Positions 23,549 to 31,358 of a DNA stretch of 32,076 bases are shown here, one piece after another. Both the position numbers and the translations under genes were made by a program. Position 1 is the first letter of the stretch. Each line of letters starts with the position of its first letter. This DNA is from Deltaproteobacteria bacterium (GTDB lineage Bacteria; Desulfobacterota; WTBG01; CAIYCZ01; CAIRTM01): contig VGSH01000026.1 of NCBI GenBank assembly GCA_016875025.1, forward strand, positions 1 through 32,076, read 5' to 3'. The notes beneath the pieces are model-generated. The model had not been told where the DNA came from and did not search any database. It worked only from the letters and a program-made list of their open reading frames with translations.

Positions 23549-24895
23549 ATGCCATTGTCCGGAATAGATATTTTCAAGAAGCTCCCCAAGACGAACTGCC
23601 AGGAATGCGGCGTACCGACCTGCATGGCGTTTGCCATGAAACTGGCCGCAGGCCAGGCCGAATTGGCCGCATGCCCGTATATCGCCGATGACGTGCGCGC
23701 CCAGCTCGAGGAGGCCTCGGCCCCGCCGATTCGCTGCGTTACCATCGGGACGGGCGACAACGCTTTGAAAGTGGGCGGCGAGACCGTCATGTTCCGCCAT
23801 GAAAAAACCTTCGTGAACCCGCCCGGCCTCGGCGTGCTGGTGAGCGATACCATGCCGGCCGAAGAAATCGACTCACGCCTGCAGCGCCTGCTTTCACTCT
23901 CCTGGGAGCGCGTCGGGATGCATCTCAAGGCCGACATCGCCGCGCTGAAAGCCGCAAGCGGCAGCGGCGCAGCATTTGCAGCGCTGGTTGCGCGCGCCCG
24001 CACAGCCGGCGTGACGAACATGGTGCTGATGAGCCAGGACCCCGCCGTGATGGCTGAGGGCTTAAAGGCAGCATCGGGCCTGCGGCCGCTCATCTACGCG
24101 GCCACCGCTGACAATCTGCAGGCCATGGCTGACCTTGCCCTTGAGCACAGCTGCCCCCTGGCAGTGCGCGGCAAGGGCCTTGACGAAGTCGCTCAGCTGA
24201 CTGCGCAGCTCAAGGACATGAAAATCAGCGATATCGTGATCGACACCGGCACACGCGACCTGCACCAGGCGTTTGAAGACCAGATGAACATCCGCCGCGC
24301 AGCCCTGAAAGGCAATGTCCGCGCGCTCGGGTTTCCAACGATCGTATTTCCGTGCGAGATGACCGATGATCCCATGCAGGAAACCCTGTTCGCCGCGACC
24401 TTTATCCCCAAGTACGCCGGCATCATCATCATGAGCGACCTGCACGGCGCCAACCTGTTCCCGCTGGCTGTGCAGCGCATGAACATCTACACCGACCCGC
24501 AGCGGCCCATGGCAACCACCGAGGGCATTTACGAGATCAACAACCCGGACGAAAATTCTCCCGTGCTGATCACGAGCAACTTCTCGCTCACGTATTTTGT
24601 TGTTTCCGGCGAGATCGAATCCAGCCGCATGCCGGCCTGGCTGCTGATCAAAGATACCGAAGGACTCTCCGTGCTGACCGCCTGGGCAGCCGGGAAATTC
24701 GTGGCCGACTCGATCGCGGCATTTGTCAAGAAATCGGGCATAACCGACAAGGTCGCACACCGCACGTTGGTGATCCCGGGACTGACCGCAACCATCAGCG
24801 GCGACCTGGAAGAAGAACTGCCGGACTGGACTATCCAGATCGGGCCGCGCGAAGCCGCGCACCTGACGCCGTTTTTGAAAAACTGGAAAGCCTGA
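23549..24895 (+). CDS. acsC: Corrinoid iron-sulfur protein large subunit (acetyl-CoA synthase gamma)
   Basis: This 448-residue large subunit carries the low-potential [4Fe-4S] cluster that reduces the cobalt. Its ligands are C17, C20, C25 and C42 (KTNCQECGVPTC ... AACPYI). A TIM barrel fills the middle, and the C-terminal domain (about 320-448) binds the corrinoid (YFVVSGEIESSR, LLIKDTEGLSVLTAWAAGKF, LVIPGLTATISGDLEEEL). Length and motifs are normal. The start is preceded by a caggagg site. It pairs with AcsD, though two genes lie between them. Confidence 0.96.
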   Translation: MPLSGIDIFKKLPKTNCQECGVPTCMAFAMKLAAGQAELAACPYIADDVRAQLEEASAPPIRCVTIGTGDNALKVGGETVMFRHEKTFVNPPGLGVLVSDTMPAEEIDSRLQRLLSLSWERVGMHLKADIAALKAASGSGAAFAALVARARTAGVTNMVLMSQDPAVMAEGLKAASGLRPLIYAATADNLQAMADLALEHSCPLAVRGKGLDEVAQLTAQLKDMKISDIVIDTGTRDLHQAFEDQMNIRRAALKGNVRALGFPTIVFPCEMTDDPMQETLFAATFIPKYAGIIIMSDLHGANLFPLAVQRMNIYTDPQRPMATTEGIYEINNPDENSPVLITSNFSLTYFVVSGEIESSRMPAWLLIKDTEGLSVLTAWAAGKFVADSIAAFVKKSGITDKVAHRTLVIPGLTATISGDLEEELPDWTIQIGPREAAHLTPFLKNWKA

Positions 24896-24923
24896 GGGTG
24901 GCAGGCCGAACAAAAACGTAGAT

Positions 24924-24996
24924 GTAGGTTTGACTCGCGAAGCGTGTCCACCAATGACATTGCAACCGGTGGACGTGCTGCGCAAGTCCACCCTAC
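24924..24996. repeat. Inverted repeat of gtagggtggac type, copy 2
   Basis: Diverged copy of 20898-20976. The left arm reads gtaggtttgactcgcgaag and the right arm ctgcgcaagtccaccctac. It lies just after acsC. Confidence 0.75.
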
Positions 24997-25019
24997 CGTA
25001 TCTTTCACGCAAACCAGTT

Positions 25020-25106
25020 GTAGGCCGGACTAAGCGCAGCATGTCCGGCAAAATACGGTCAACAAAAACGCCGGACACTCCGCAACGGCGGATTAGTCCA
25101 GCCTAC
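25020..25106. repeat. Long hairpin repeat (aggccggac family), copy 2
   Basis: Copy of 9744-9832: gtaggccggactaagcg, then gtccggca, cgccggacactccgc and gattagtccagcctac. Flanked on both sides by a similar 25-bp word (near 24995-25020 and 25127-25153). Confidence 0.75.
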
Positions 25107-25179
25107 ATAATACGGCAGCGGCATTAAAACGGTATCTTTCGTGCATACCAGCTCAGGCTGTTCAAAAGGAGGATATAAG

Positions 25180-26067
25180 ATGATCATCACCATCGCCGAA
25201 AGCATCAACATCATGTCCAAAACAATCGGTCCTGCCATGAAGGAGCGCAACCCCGGCCCCATTCAGGAAATGGCCCGGGCCGAGGCTGCCGCAGGCGCTG
25301 ACTTCCTTGATGTCAATATCGGGCCCGCGCGCAAGGACGGCGCTGAGCTGATGCGCTGGCTGGTTGAGACCATTCACGCGGTGGTTGATCTGCCCCTGTC
25401 GCTTGACACGACCAACCTCGAGGCCATGGAAGCCGGGCTGCAGGCGCATAAAAAAGGCGGGCGCCCGCTGGTCAACTCCGTGTCCTGCCAGGCCGACCGC
25501 ATGGATGCAGGCATCAGCCTGGTAAAAAAATACAATGCCCTGATGGTAGGCCTGCTGTGGGGCAGTGACGGCATGCCGCGTGACGTAAACGAGCGGGCCG
25601 CCCTTGCGGTCGACCTGATCTACCGGGCCAATGAAGCGGGCATTCCCAACGAAGACATTTTTGTCGATCCCATCGCCACGCCGATCATGGGCGAGATCAA
25701 CCAGCTCCTGGCCTGCACGGAATTTATGCAGATGCTGGCCGAGATCGCCCCGGGCTGTAAATCGATCGTCGGCCTCTCAAACGTCTCCAACGGGGCTCCG
25801 GCCGAGTTGCGCCCCTTTCTCAACCGCGCCTATCTTTTGATGCTGCACAGAAACGGCCTGTACTCGGCCATACTGGATGCATACGACAGCGAGATCATGG
25901 CCCTGTGCCGTGGAGCTCACCCGGAGCTGTCTGACCTTGTGGGGCGCATCATGGACGGCGCTGCGGTTGACATCGCCGCGCTTTCCCCGGCCGAGCGCAA
26001 TTATGCCCGCAGCGTCAACGTGCTCACCGGCAAGGTGCTGTATTCCAACTCCTGGCTCGAGGGGTGA
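25180..26067 (+). CDS. acsE: Methyl-THF:corrinoid iron-sulfur protein methyltransferase
   Basis: This 295-residue pterin-binding TIM-barrel enzyme moves the methyl group from methyl-THF to the cobalt of AcsCD. Typical segments are MIITIAESINIMS at the start, ADFLDVNIGPARKDG, SLDTTNLEAMEAG, LVNSVSCQADRM and IFVDPIATPIMGEI, all lining the folate pocket. It is slightly longer than the roughly 262-residue Moorella enzyme, with a C-terminal addition. The start at 25180 has an aaggagga site. A GTG at 25141 is in frame but lacks one. A leftover R-element end (caggctgttcaaaa) lies just upstream. Confidence 0.95.
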   Translation: MIITIAESINIMSKTIGPAMKERNPGPIQEMARAEAAAGADFLDVNIGPARKDGAELMRWLVETIHAVVDLPLSLDTTNLEAMEAGLQAHKKGGRPLVNSVSCQADRMDAGISLVKKYNALMVGLLWGSDGMPRDVNERAALAVDLIYRANEAGIPNEDIFVDPIATPIMGEINQLLACTEFMQMLAEIAPGCKSIVGLSNVSNGAPAELRPFLNRAYLLMLHRNGLYSAILDAYDSEIMALCRGAHPELSDLVGRIMDGAAVDIAALSPAERNYARSVNVLTGKVLYSNSWLEG

Positions 26068-26141
26068 AATCGGGCAGCCGTGCGAGCGTTTTGAAAGCCT
26101 GATAGCACTTTAAAAAGTACGCGCCATCTGTTGTATGTCAT

Positions 26142-26281
26142 CCGGCGCAGAGACTGTGTCGCAATTCATTTTTTCTGTCATTTCGACCGAAGGGAGAAAT
26201 CTTTAGTTCAAGAAAATCAACTGCTTAAGATTCCTCACATTCGTTCGGAATGACATATTTGGCTATTGCGACACAGTCTCT
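26142..26281. mobile_element. MITE-like element, copy 2
   Basis: It matches 9487-9626 with about two substitutions over 140 bp. The left terminal repeat is complete, while the right one keeps 17 bp (attgcgacacagtctct) before diverging. It lies between acsE and the cytochrome b gene and may separate their transcription. Confidence 0.82.
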
Positions 26282-26349
26282 TCAACGGTGTGACGGCGTG
26301 GTATATGTGTGTCAACCTTGAACGTTGAACCTTGAACAATTCTCACATC

Positions 26350-27039
26350 ATGTACGATTCCATGCTTGACAGCATCTATTCGTTCGCGCGGGGGCCGATG
26401 CTGTGGGCGGCTGTGCTGATACTGTGCGCTGGCACTGTCTACCGCATTTATGAGCTCTACCTCCTGACCTCACGCAAAAAAAAACGACTGCTGCCTGCAT
26501 CTGCGGCAAAGGTTTCCCTTTCACCGGAAGAGCAAACCCTTGACCGTCTGGCGCGCTTTCAGCAAAGCGCCTTTGCCGTGCATCCGGTCATGTTCATCGT
26601 ATCGATACTGTTTCACATTTGTTTATTCGCAGCACCGTTGCTCGCGCTGGGCCACAGCCTCGAAATATACCGCTCCTGGGGCATTACCCCGCCAAGCCTG
26701 CCTGAGCCCCTGATTGATGGTATGACTGTCATTGTGCTGCTGTGCGGTATTTTTTTTCTCATGCGCCGCCTGGTGCTGCCGCGCGTGCAGGCGATATCAA
26801 CGCTGGCTGATTATGTCCTGCTCGCATGTGTCATGGCACCGTTCCTGACCGGATTTTTTGCCTATCATCACATATTTGATTACAAGACCGTCATAACGCT
26901 TCACCTGCTTGCCGGCAATATTCTGCTGATCGTACTGCCCTTCAGCAAGATCGGTCACATGGTATATTTCTTTTTCGTCAGGCTGTTTATCGGCTCGGAG
27001 TTCGGCCCGGCCCGCGGCAGCCGGGAGTGGAAACCGTAG
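26350..27039 (+). CDS. NarI/HmcE-like membrane cytochrome b subunit
   Basis: This 229-residue integral membrane protein has five or six hydrophobic segments (about 17-37, 79-100, 122-138, 152-172, 181-197 and possibly 200-213). Histidines lie inside or at their ends (H78, H89, H102, H173/H174, H185, H203), as expected for a NarI/DsrM/HmcE-type dihaem cytochrome b that exchanges electrons with quinone. Its size fits HmcE. The start is uncertain: ATG 26350 is used, TTG 26332 and ATG 26362 are alternatives, and none has a good ribosome-binding site. Its stop codon TAG is part of a repeat arm. The HdrC-like gene follows. Confidence 0.8.
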   Translation: MYDSMLDSIYSFARGPMLWAAVLILCAGTVYRIYELYLLTSRKKKRLLPASAAKVSLSPEEQTLDRLARFQQSAFAVHPVMFIVSILFHICLFAAPLLALGHSLEIYRSWGITPPSLPEPLIDGMTVIVLLCGIFFLMRRLVLPRVQAISTLADYVLLACVMAPFLTGFFAYHHIFDYKTVITLHLLAGNILLIVLPFSKIGHMVYFFFVRLFIGSEFGPARGSREWKP

Positions 27040-27064
27040 GGTGGACCCGCGAAGCGCGTCCACC
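27036..27064. repeat. Single arm of the gtagggtggac repeat
   Basis: The hairpin-forming half-unit gtagggtggacccgcgaagc followed by gcgtccacc. Its second to fourth bases form the stop codon of the cytochrome b gene. Confidence 0.7.
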
Positions 27065-27091
27065 ATTACCAATACAGCCACGGATCATCAT

Positions 27092-27481
27092 ATGAACACA
27101 GCCGTCATACAGGACATGCTGCAGCAGCACAAAAAACGCATGAAGCTGAACCTGGCCGCGTGCGCCGGCTGCAGCCTGTGCGCGGAGAGCTGCTTTCTGT
27201 TCGAGCTGCACGATCATGATCCGCGCTATATGCCGTCCTTCAAGGTGCTCAATTCCCTCGGAAAGCTGTACCGCACGCACGGCCGCAGTACACAGGAGCA
27301 GCTGCAGGGCATGGCAGAAATTGTGTGGCGCACCTGCGTGCTGTGCGGACGCTGCTACTGTCCGTTCGGCATCGATATTCCGAACATGATCGCGCTTGCG
27401 CGCGACATCCTGCGCGCGCAGGGTATTGCAGGCGTGTACCCGCATTCGATCGGCGAGCCCGATGATGCGCAGGGGGAATGA
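27092..27481 (+). CDS. Short HdrC-like iron-sulfur protein
   Basis: This 129-residue protein corresponds to HdrC or to the N-terminal part of HmcF/TmcB/QmoC-type proteins. The first [4Fe-4S] site is C24, C27, C30, C34 (CAGCSLCAESC). The second is C82, C85, C88 and C90 (CVLCGRCYCPFGID), where the usual three residues before the last cysteine are reduced to one. The CCG domains that normally follow in HmcF-like proteins are absent. The start at 27092 is preferred because upstream codons lie in a repeat; the ribosome-binding site is weak. Its stop overlaps the RAYT start. It would pass electrons between the membrane cytochrome b and a soluble enzyme. Confidence 0.78.
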   Translation: MNTAVIQDMLQQHKKRMKLNLAACAGCSLCAESCFLFELHDHDPRYMPSFKVLNSLGKLYRTHGRSTQEQLQGMAEIVWRTCVLCGRCYCPFGIDIPNMIALARDILRAQGIAGVYPHSIGEPDDAQGE

Positions 27482-28059
27482 ATATGTATGAGCAGGCGGA
27501 AGCACCACATCGCCGCCGATCCATCCGGCTGAAGGGGTATGATTATTCCGAAGCGGGAACATATTTTGTGACCATATGTACACAGAACCGCGAGTGTTTG
27601 TTCGGAAATATTATAGACGGAACAATCCGTTTAAACGAAGCAGGCGAAATGATTCAAACAGTGTGGAACGAAATCCCAAGCCATTATGACGGTATTGATG
27701 TTGATGAATTCGTTATTATGCCCAATCATGTTCACGGTATCATTGTCATTGTAGGGGCAGGCCCCTGTGCCTGCCCTGATTCAGAACCACAGAAAAACGG
27801 GCACCCACAGGGGGTTGCCCCTACAAGGCTGTCTTTGCCTGACGTGGCACATCGATTCAAAACGCTGACCACGAAACGATACGTCGATGGTGTGAAAAAA
27901 CACCGATGGCGTCCTTTCGCCAAGGCACTATGGCAGCGCAATTACTGGGAACACATTATTCGCAGCGAAGACGATTTAAACCGCACACGCGAATACATAC
28001 ACAATAATCCCAGAAAATGGGAATTAGATGAACTCTATGCGGAAACGCAAACTGCTTGA
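27478..28059 (+). CDS. REP-associated tyrosine transposase (RAYT, Y1/HUH type)
   Basis: This 193-residue single-domain HUH protein of the IS200-like TnpA_REP family has histidines H84 and H86 in MPNHVHGI and the catalytic Y173 in TREYIHNNPRKW. RAYTs nick and join single-stranded REP hairpins. Codons of about residues 91-117 coincide with a 78-bp palindromic repeat (27749-27826) that is read in frame as low-similarity protein sequence. The gene sits between the HdrC-like gene (4-bp overlap) and metV (12-nt gap) in the same direction. ATG 27484 has better spacing to the aggggg site than ATG 27478. The protein looks intact. Confidence 0.9.
   Translation: MNMYEQAEAPHRRRSIRLKGYDYSEAGTYFVTICTQNRECLFGNIIDGTIRLNEAGEMIQTVWNEIPSHYDGIDVDEFVIMPNHVHGIIVIVGAGPCACPDSEPQKNGHPQGVAPTRLSLPDVAHRFKTLTTKRYVDGVKKHRWRPFAKALWQRNYWEHIIRSEDDLNRTREYIHNNPRKWELDELYAETQTA
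27749..27826. repeat. REP-like palindrome inside the RAYT reading frame
   Basis: Arms 27749-27776 and 27799-27826 (outer ends ttgtaggggc/gcccctacaa) pair at about 24 of 28 positions. The total length of 78 bp is a multiple of three and keeps the frame. The ends match the 28-bp palindromes at 9672, 15786 and 18808. Confidence 0.82.
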
Positions 28060-28071
28060 CAGGTCATCTTT

Positions 28072-28758
28072 ATGATCAAAGCCACCATCAAACCCCTTGA
28101 GGAAATCAGGGCCCTGGTCGCCCCTTTTCGGCGCGTGCTGACCGTGGGCTGCGGCGGCTGCGTTTCTCTTTGCCTTGCCGGCGGCATGAAGGAGGCGCGC
28201 GAGCTGAACATTAAGCTGCGCGCGCTGCAGGACCCCGGTTCCGAAGCGGTATTCGATGATATCACCGTTGAGCGTCAGTGCGAGCAGCAGTTCCTTGCAG
28301 CGCTTGACAGCCGGGTTGAAAAATATGATGCCCTGATTTCTCTGGCCTGCGGCGCGGGCGTGCAGTTCCTGGCTGAGCGATTTCCGCATAAGCCTGTTTT
28401 CCCCGGCGTAAACACGCAGTTCGTCGGAGTGACGCTCGATATCGGCTGGTATGAAGAGCGCTGCAAAACCTGCGGCGACTGCGTGCTCGGCCTGACCGCC
28501 GGCATATGCCCGGTAACCATGTGTTCCAAAAGCCTTTTCAACGGGCCCTGCGGCGGCCCGCAGGACGGCCACTGCGAAGTCGACCCAAACACTCCCTGCG
28601 CCTGGATTGCCATTTATGAGCGCCTGCAGCAGCAGGGCCGCCTTGACAGCATAGCGGACGTAATGCCCGCGCGCCAGTGGCAGGGCCAAACACCGGGGCG
28701 TATCCTTCACCCCCGCTATCGCGACCGCTATGTGCATGAGGATGGAAACGATACATGA
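28072..28758 (+). CDS. metV: Methylene-THF reductase iron-sulfur/zinc subunit
   Basis: This 228-residue MetV partners MetF in the methylene-THF reductase of acetogens and related anaerobes. The N-terminal cysteines C27, C30 and C34 (VGCGGCVSLC) and the C-terminal cluster region CKTCGDCVLGLTAGICPVTMC, with NGPCGG and a further C at HCEVDPNTPC, bind metal clusters. Its role is to bring electrons to the MetF flavin. It overlaps metF by 4 bp and follows the RAYT closely. Which partner delivers electrons is open; the neighbours suggest an Hmc-type membrane complex rather than HdrA/MvhD. Confidence 0.93.
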   Translation: MIKATIKPLEEIRALVAPFRRVLTVGCGGCVSLCLAGGMKEARELNIKLRALQDPGSEAVFDDITVERQCEQQFLAALDSRVEKYDALISLACGAGVQFLAERFPHKPVFPGVNTQFVGVTLDIGWYEERCKTCGDCVLGLTAGICPVTMCSKSLFNGPCGGPQDGHCEVDPNTPCAWIAIYERLQQQGRLDSIADVMPARQWQGQTPGRILHPRYRDRYVHEDGNDT

Positions 28759-29693
28759 AATCCGGAAGCCGGCTTGAAAGGATCCTAAAGGCAGGCCAGT
28801 TCGCCCTGACCGGCGAGCTGGGCCCGCCGCGCGGTGCTGATGCGGACGCAGTGCGCGGAAAAGCCCGACACCTTTCGGGCATGGTCGACGCCGTCAACAT
28901 TACCGACAACCAGACAGCGGTTGTGCGCATGTCGAGCCTTGGAGCCTGCCTGATTGCCATGCAGGCGGGGCTTGAGCCTGTGTACCAGATGGTGTGCCGC
29001 GACCGCAACCGCATCGCCATGCAGTCCGATATACTCGGGGCCGCTGCTCTTGGCGTGCGCAATATCCTGTGCCTGTCAGGCGATCATCAGTGCTTCGGGG
29101 ACCACCCCGACTGCAAGAAAGTCTTCGATCTTGACTCCATGCAGCTCATCAATATGGTAAAGACCATGCGCGATGAGGCCCGCTTCCAGGGCGGTGCGGA
29201 AATAACGGTTGCTCCGAAAATGTTTATCGGCGCAGCAGCCAATCCGTTTGCAGAGCCGCACGCGTTCCGGGTCACGCGCCTTGCTAAAAAAATCGCTGCC
29301 GGCGCGGACTTTATCCAGACCCAGTGCGTGTACAACATGGAGCGCTTTTGCGCCTGGCTGGCTCAGGCACGCGACATGGGCCTGACGGAAAAGGTCTACA
29401 TCCTTGCAGGCGTAACGCCGCTCAAATCGCTCGGCATGGCGCGCTACATGCAAAAAAACGTGCCCGGCATGGATGTGCCCGATGATCTGATCAACCGTCT
29501 GCAGGGCGTTGATAAAAAAGATCAGGCAAAAGAGGGAATCGCGATCTGCTGCGAGCAGATCCAGCAGTTGCGCGAGATGAAAGGCCTTGCAGGCATTCAC
29601 CTCATGGCGATCGAATGGGAGCACCGTGTGCCGGAAATCGTCGAAAAAGCCGGCCTGCTGCCGCGCCCTGAGCTGCAAGCGGAGCAGGTATGA
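28755..29693 (+). CDS. metF: Methylene-THF reductase flavoprotein
   Basis: This 312-residue FAD TIM-barrel enzyme interconverts methylene-THF and methyl-THF, the last methyl-branch step before AcsE. ALTGELGPPRG contains the conserved acid E21. NITDNQTAVVRMSSLGA, NILCLSGDH, FIQTQCVYN and YILAGVTPLKS are typical of MetF. It lacks an NADH-binding partner domain and depends on MetV. It overlaps metV at its start (ATGA, 28755-28758) and hmcA at its end (ATGA, 29690-29693), so a cytoplasmic folate enzyme and an exported cytochrome are translationally coupled. Confidence 0.95.
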   Translation: MKSGSRLERILKAGQFALTGELGPPRGADADAVRGKARHLSGMVDAVNITDNQTAVVRMSSLGACLIAMQAGLEPVYQMVCRDRNRIAMQSDILGAAALGVRNILCLSGDHQCFGDHPDCKKVFDLDSMQLINMVKTMRDEARFQGGAEITVAPKMFIGAAANPFAEPHAFRVTRLAKKIAAGADFIQTQCVYNMERFCAWLAQARDMGLTEKVYILAGVTPLKSLGMARYMQKNVPGMDVPDDLINRLQGVDKKDQAKEGIAICCEQIQQLREMKGLAGIHLMAIEWEHRVPEIVEKAGLLPRPELQAEQV

Positions 29694-31354
29694 AAAAAAT
29701 ACTGGCGACCATTGTCGTTTTTGCAGGAGCATGCGCTTTTCTGCTTGCTGCCGTACCCGGCCCTGCAGCACCTGACACGCCGGGCGCATGCAGCGCAGAT
29801 AATGAAACCGCTGCCGGGTATATCCTGCTCCGTGAAGATGTCCTCACCCGGCCCGCGGTCATTTTTAATCATGAAAAGCATGTGTGTGCACTCGGAGAGC
29901 GCGCCTGCGCCGACTGCCATGCAAAAAAAGCCGACGGCAGCCTTGTGTTTAAATTCCCCAAGAATCACCCGGACACAGATGATCCTGACTCGTTGATGCA
30001 GGCCTGGCATGACGGCTGTATCGGCTGCCACAGCGAACGAGCGCAACGCAAGGAGCCAAGCGGCCCGCGTACCTGCGGGCAGTGCCATGTCAAAGATCGA
30101 AAGAGCATGGCGTTCCGGCACATGCCTGTGCTGCCCTCCTATTACGAACCCTTGCGCGACACCTATCATGGCGACTGCATTGCCTGCCACAGCGAGCCGC
30201 TGCGAAAAGCCGAACATGCGCCCGTGCTTGACTGGAAAAAATTCCATATTCTGCGCAGCACACTGCCTGAGCCGGAGCAGCCGCCATCGGGCTTTGATTA
30301 TCAACGCCATTACAAGCACACACGCACGCTTGAAAAAGACTGCGGCCTGTGCCACTACCTGTCCCCCGAAAAACGCCAGGCCATCGAGAAAGAGGGCAAA
30401 GAACCCGAATGCCGCGACTGGCTGCTGGAGCCCGACCCGGAAGGAAGCTGGCGCGAGCAGGACTACGCCCATGCCCGCTGCGTGAACTGCCACTTCGCGC
30501 GCGTCACGGCCGGTGAAGAAAAAGCCGGACCCCTTATGTGCAGCGGCTGCCATACGCCTGAAGTGCGCACACCCGAACAGATGCAGGATGTTGCCCGACC
30601 TGAGTGCGAGCAGAAAGAAACAATCCTGATTACGTCCGGGGATGCTGCTGTCATGGATGCGGTGCCCTTTGACCATGCCGCACATCAGCTGCGCACAACC
30701 TCCTGTCAGGACTGCCATCACAACGGCTTGCAGGCCTGCCGCGAATGCCACACTCCGACCGGTGATGAAAAGGGCGAGCATATTACGCTGGCACAAGCCT
30801 ATCACCGCGAGCATGCAGGCCGCAGCTGCGTGGGCTGCCATAACCGGCAGAAACAAAAAGGCGAATGCGCCGGGTGCCACCATCAGTTGCCCGCAACGCT
30901 CGAATCAAAAAGCGCCTGCACGGCCTGCCACAGCGGCAGCCTTGAAGCTCTGCAGCGCAAACGCGCACCCGCCGCGCCGGAGTCCCTGCTGCCGCACGAT
31001 ACGAAGGATTCCTGGCACATTGAAAAACTGGGCACAGACTATGAAAAGGTGGACTTCAAACACCTGGCAATGGCGAAGGCGCTCGCTGCTGTCAGCGAGA
31101 AGTCATCACTGGCGCGCTATTTTCATGTCGATGAGATGGCCGTGTGCGCAAGCTGTCACCATTACAGCCCGCTTGAAAAGGGTAAACCCGTTCCGGCCTG
31201 TCGCACCTGCCATGACGCTCAGCCGACCGCAGCAGCATCACGGCCGGATCTCATGGGCGCCTATCACCAGCAGTGTCTCGGGTGCCATCAGAAGATGGGC
31301 GGCACTGAAGAGAAAATGCCTCATACGTGTGAGGGCTGCCACGCAGCCCGGTGA
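29690..31354 (+). CDS. hmcA: 16-haem cytochrome c, HmcA-like
   Basis: This 554-residue exported cytochrome has 16 CxxCH haem sites (CADCH, CIGCH, CGQCH, CIACH, CGLCH, CVNCH, CSGCH, CQDCH, CRECH, CVGCH, CAGCH, CTACH, CASCH, CRTCH, CLGCH, CEGCH) and a signal peptide over the first 25 or so residues. The haem number and length match HmcA, the high-molecular-weight cytochrome of the Hmc transmembrane complex of sulfate reducers. HmcA takes or gives electrons in the periplasm, usually with cytochrome c3 and hydrogenase. The gene overlaps metF by 4 bp and is followed by hmcB after 4 nt. Confidence 0.92.
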   Translation: MKKILATIVVFAGACAFLLAAVPGPAAPDTPGACSADNETAAGYILLREDVLTRPAVIFNHEKHVCALGERACADCHAKKADGSLVFKFPKNHPDTDDPDSLMQAWHDGCIGCHSERAQRKEPSGPRTCGQCHVKDRKSMAFRHMPVLPSYYEPLRDTYHGDCIACHSEPLRKAEHAPVLDWKKFHILRSTLPEPEQPPSGFDYQRHYKHTRTLEKDCGLCHYLSPEKRQAIEKEGKEPECRDWLLEPDPEGSWREQDYAHARCVNCHFARVTAGEEKAGPLMCSGCHTPEVRTPEQMQDVARPECEQKETILITSGDAAVMDAVPFDHAAHQLRTTSCQDCHHNGLQACRECHTPTGDEKGEHITLAQAYHREHAGRSCVGCHNRQKQKGECAGCHHQLPATLESKSACTACHSGSLEALQRKRAPAAPESLLPHDTKDSWHIEKLGTDYEKVDFKHLAMAKALAAVSEKSSLARYFHVDEMAVCASCHHYSPLEKGKPVPACRTCHDAQPTAAASRPDLMGAYHQQCLGCHQKMGGTEEKMPHTCEGCHAAR

Positions 31355-31358
31355 GTCT

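Noticed and set aside
29597-30883. 428-codon minus-strand frame opposite hmcA
   Set aside because: It is a shadow of the 16-haem cytochrome; its cysteine, alanine and methionine pattern arises from the antisense of CxxCH codons.
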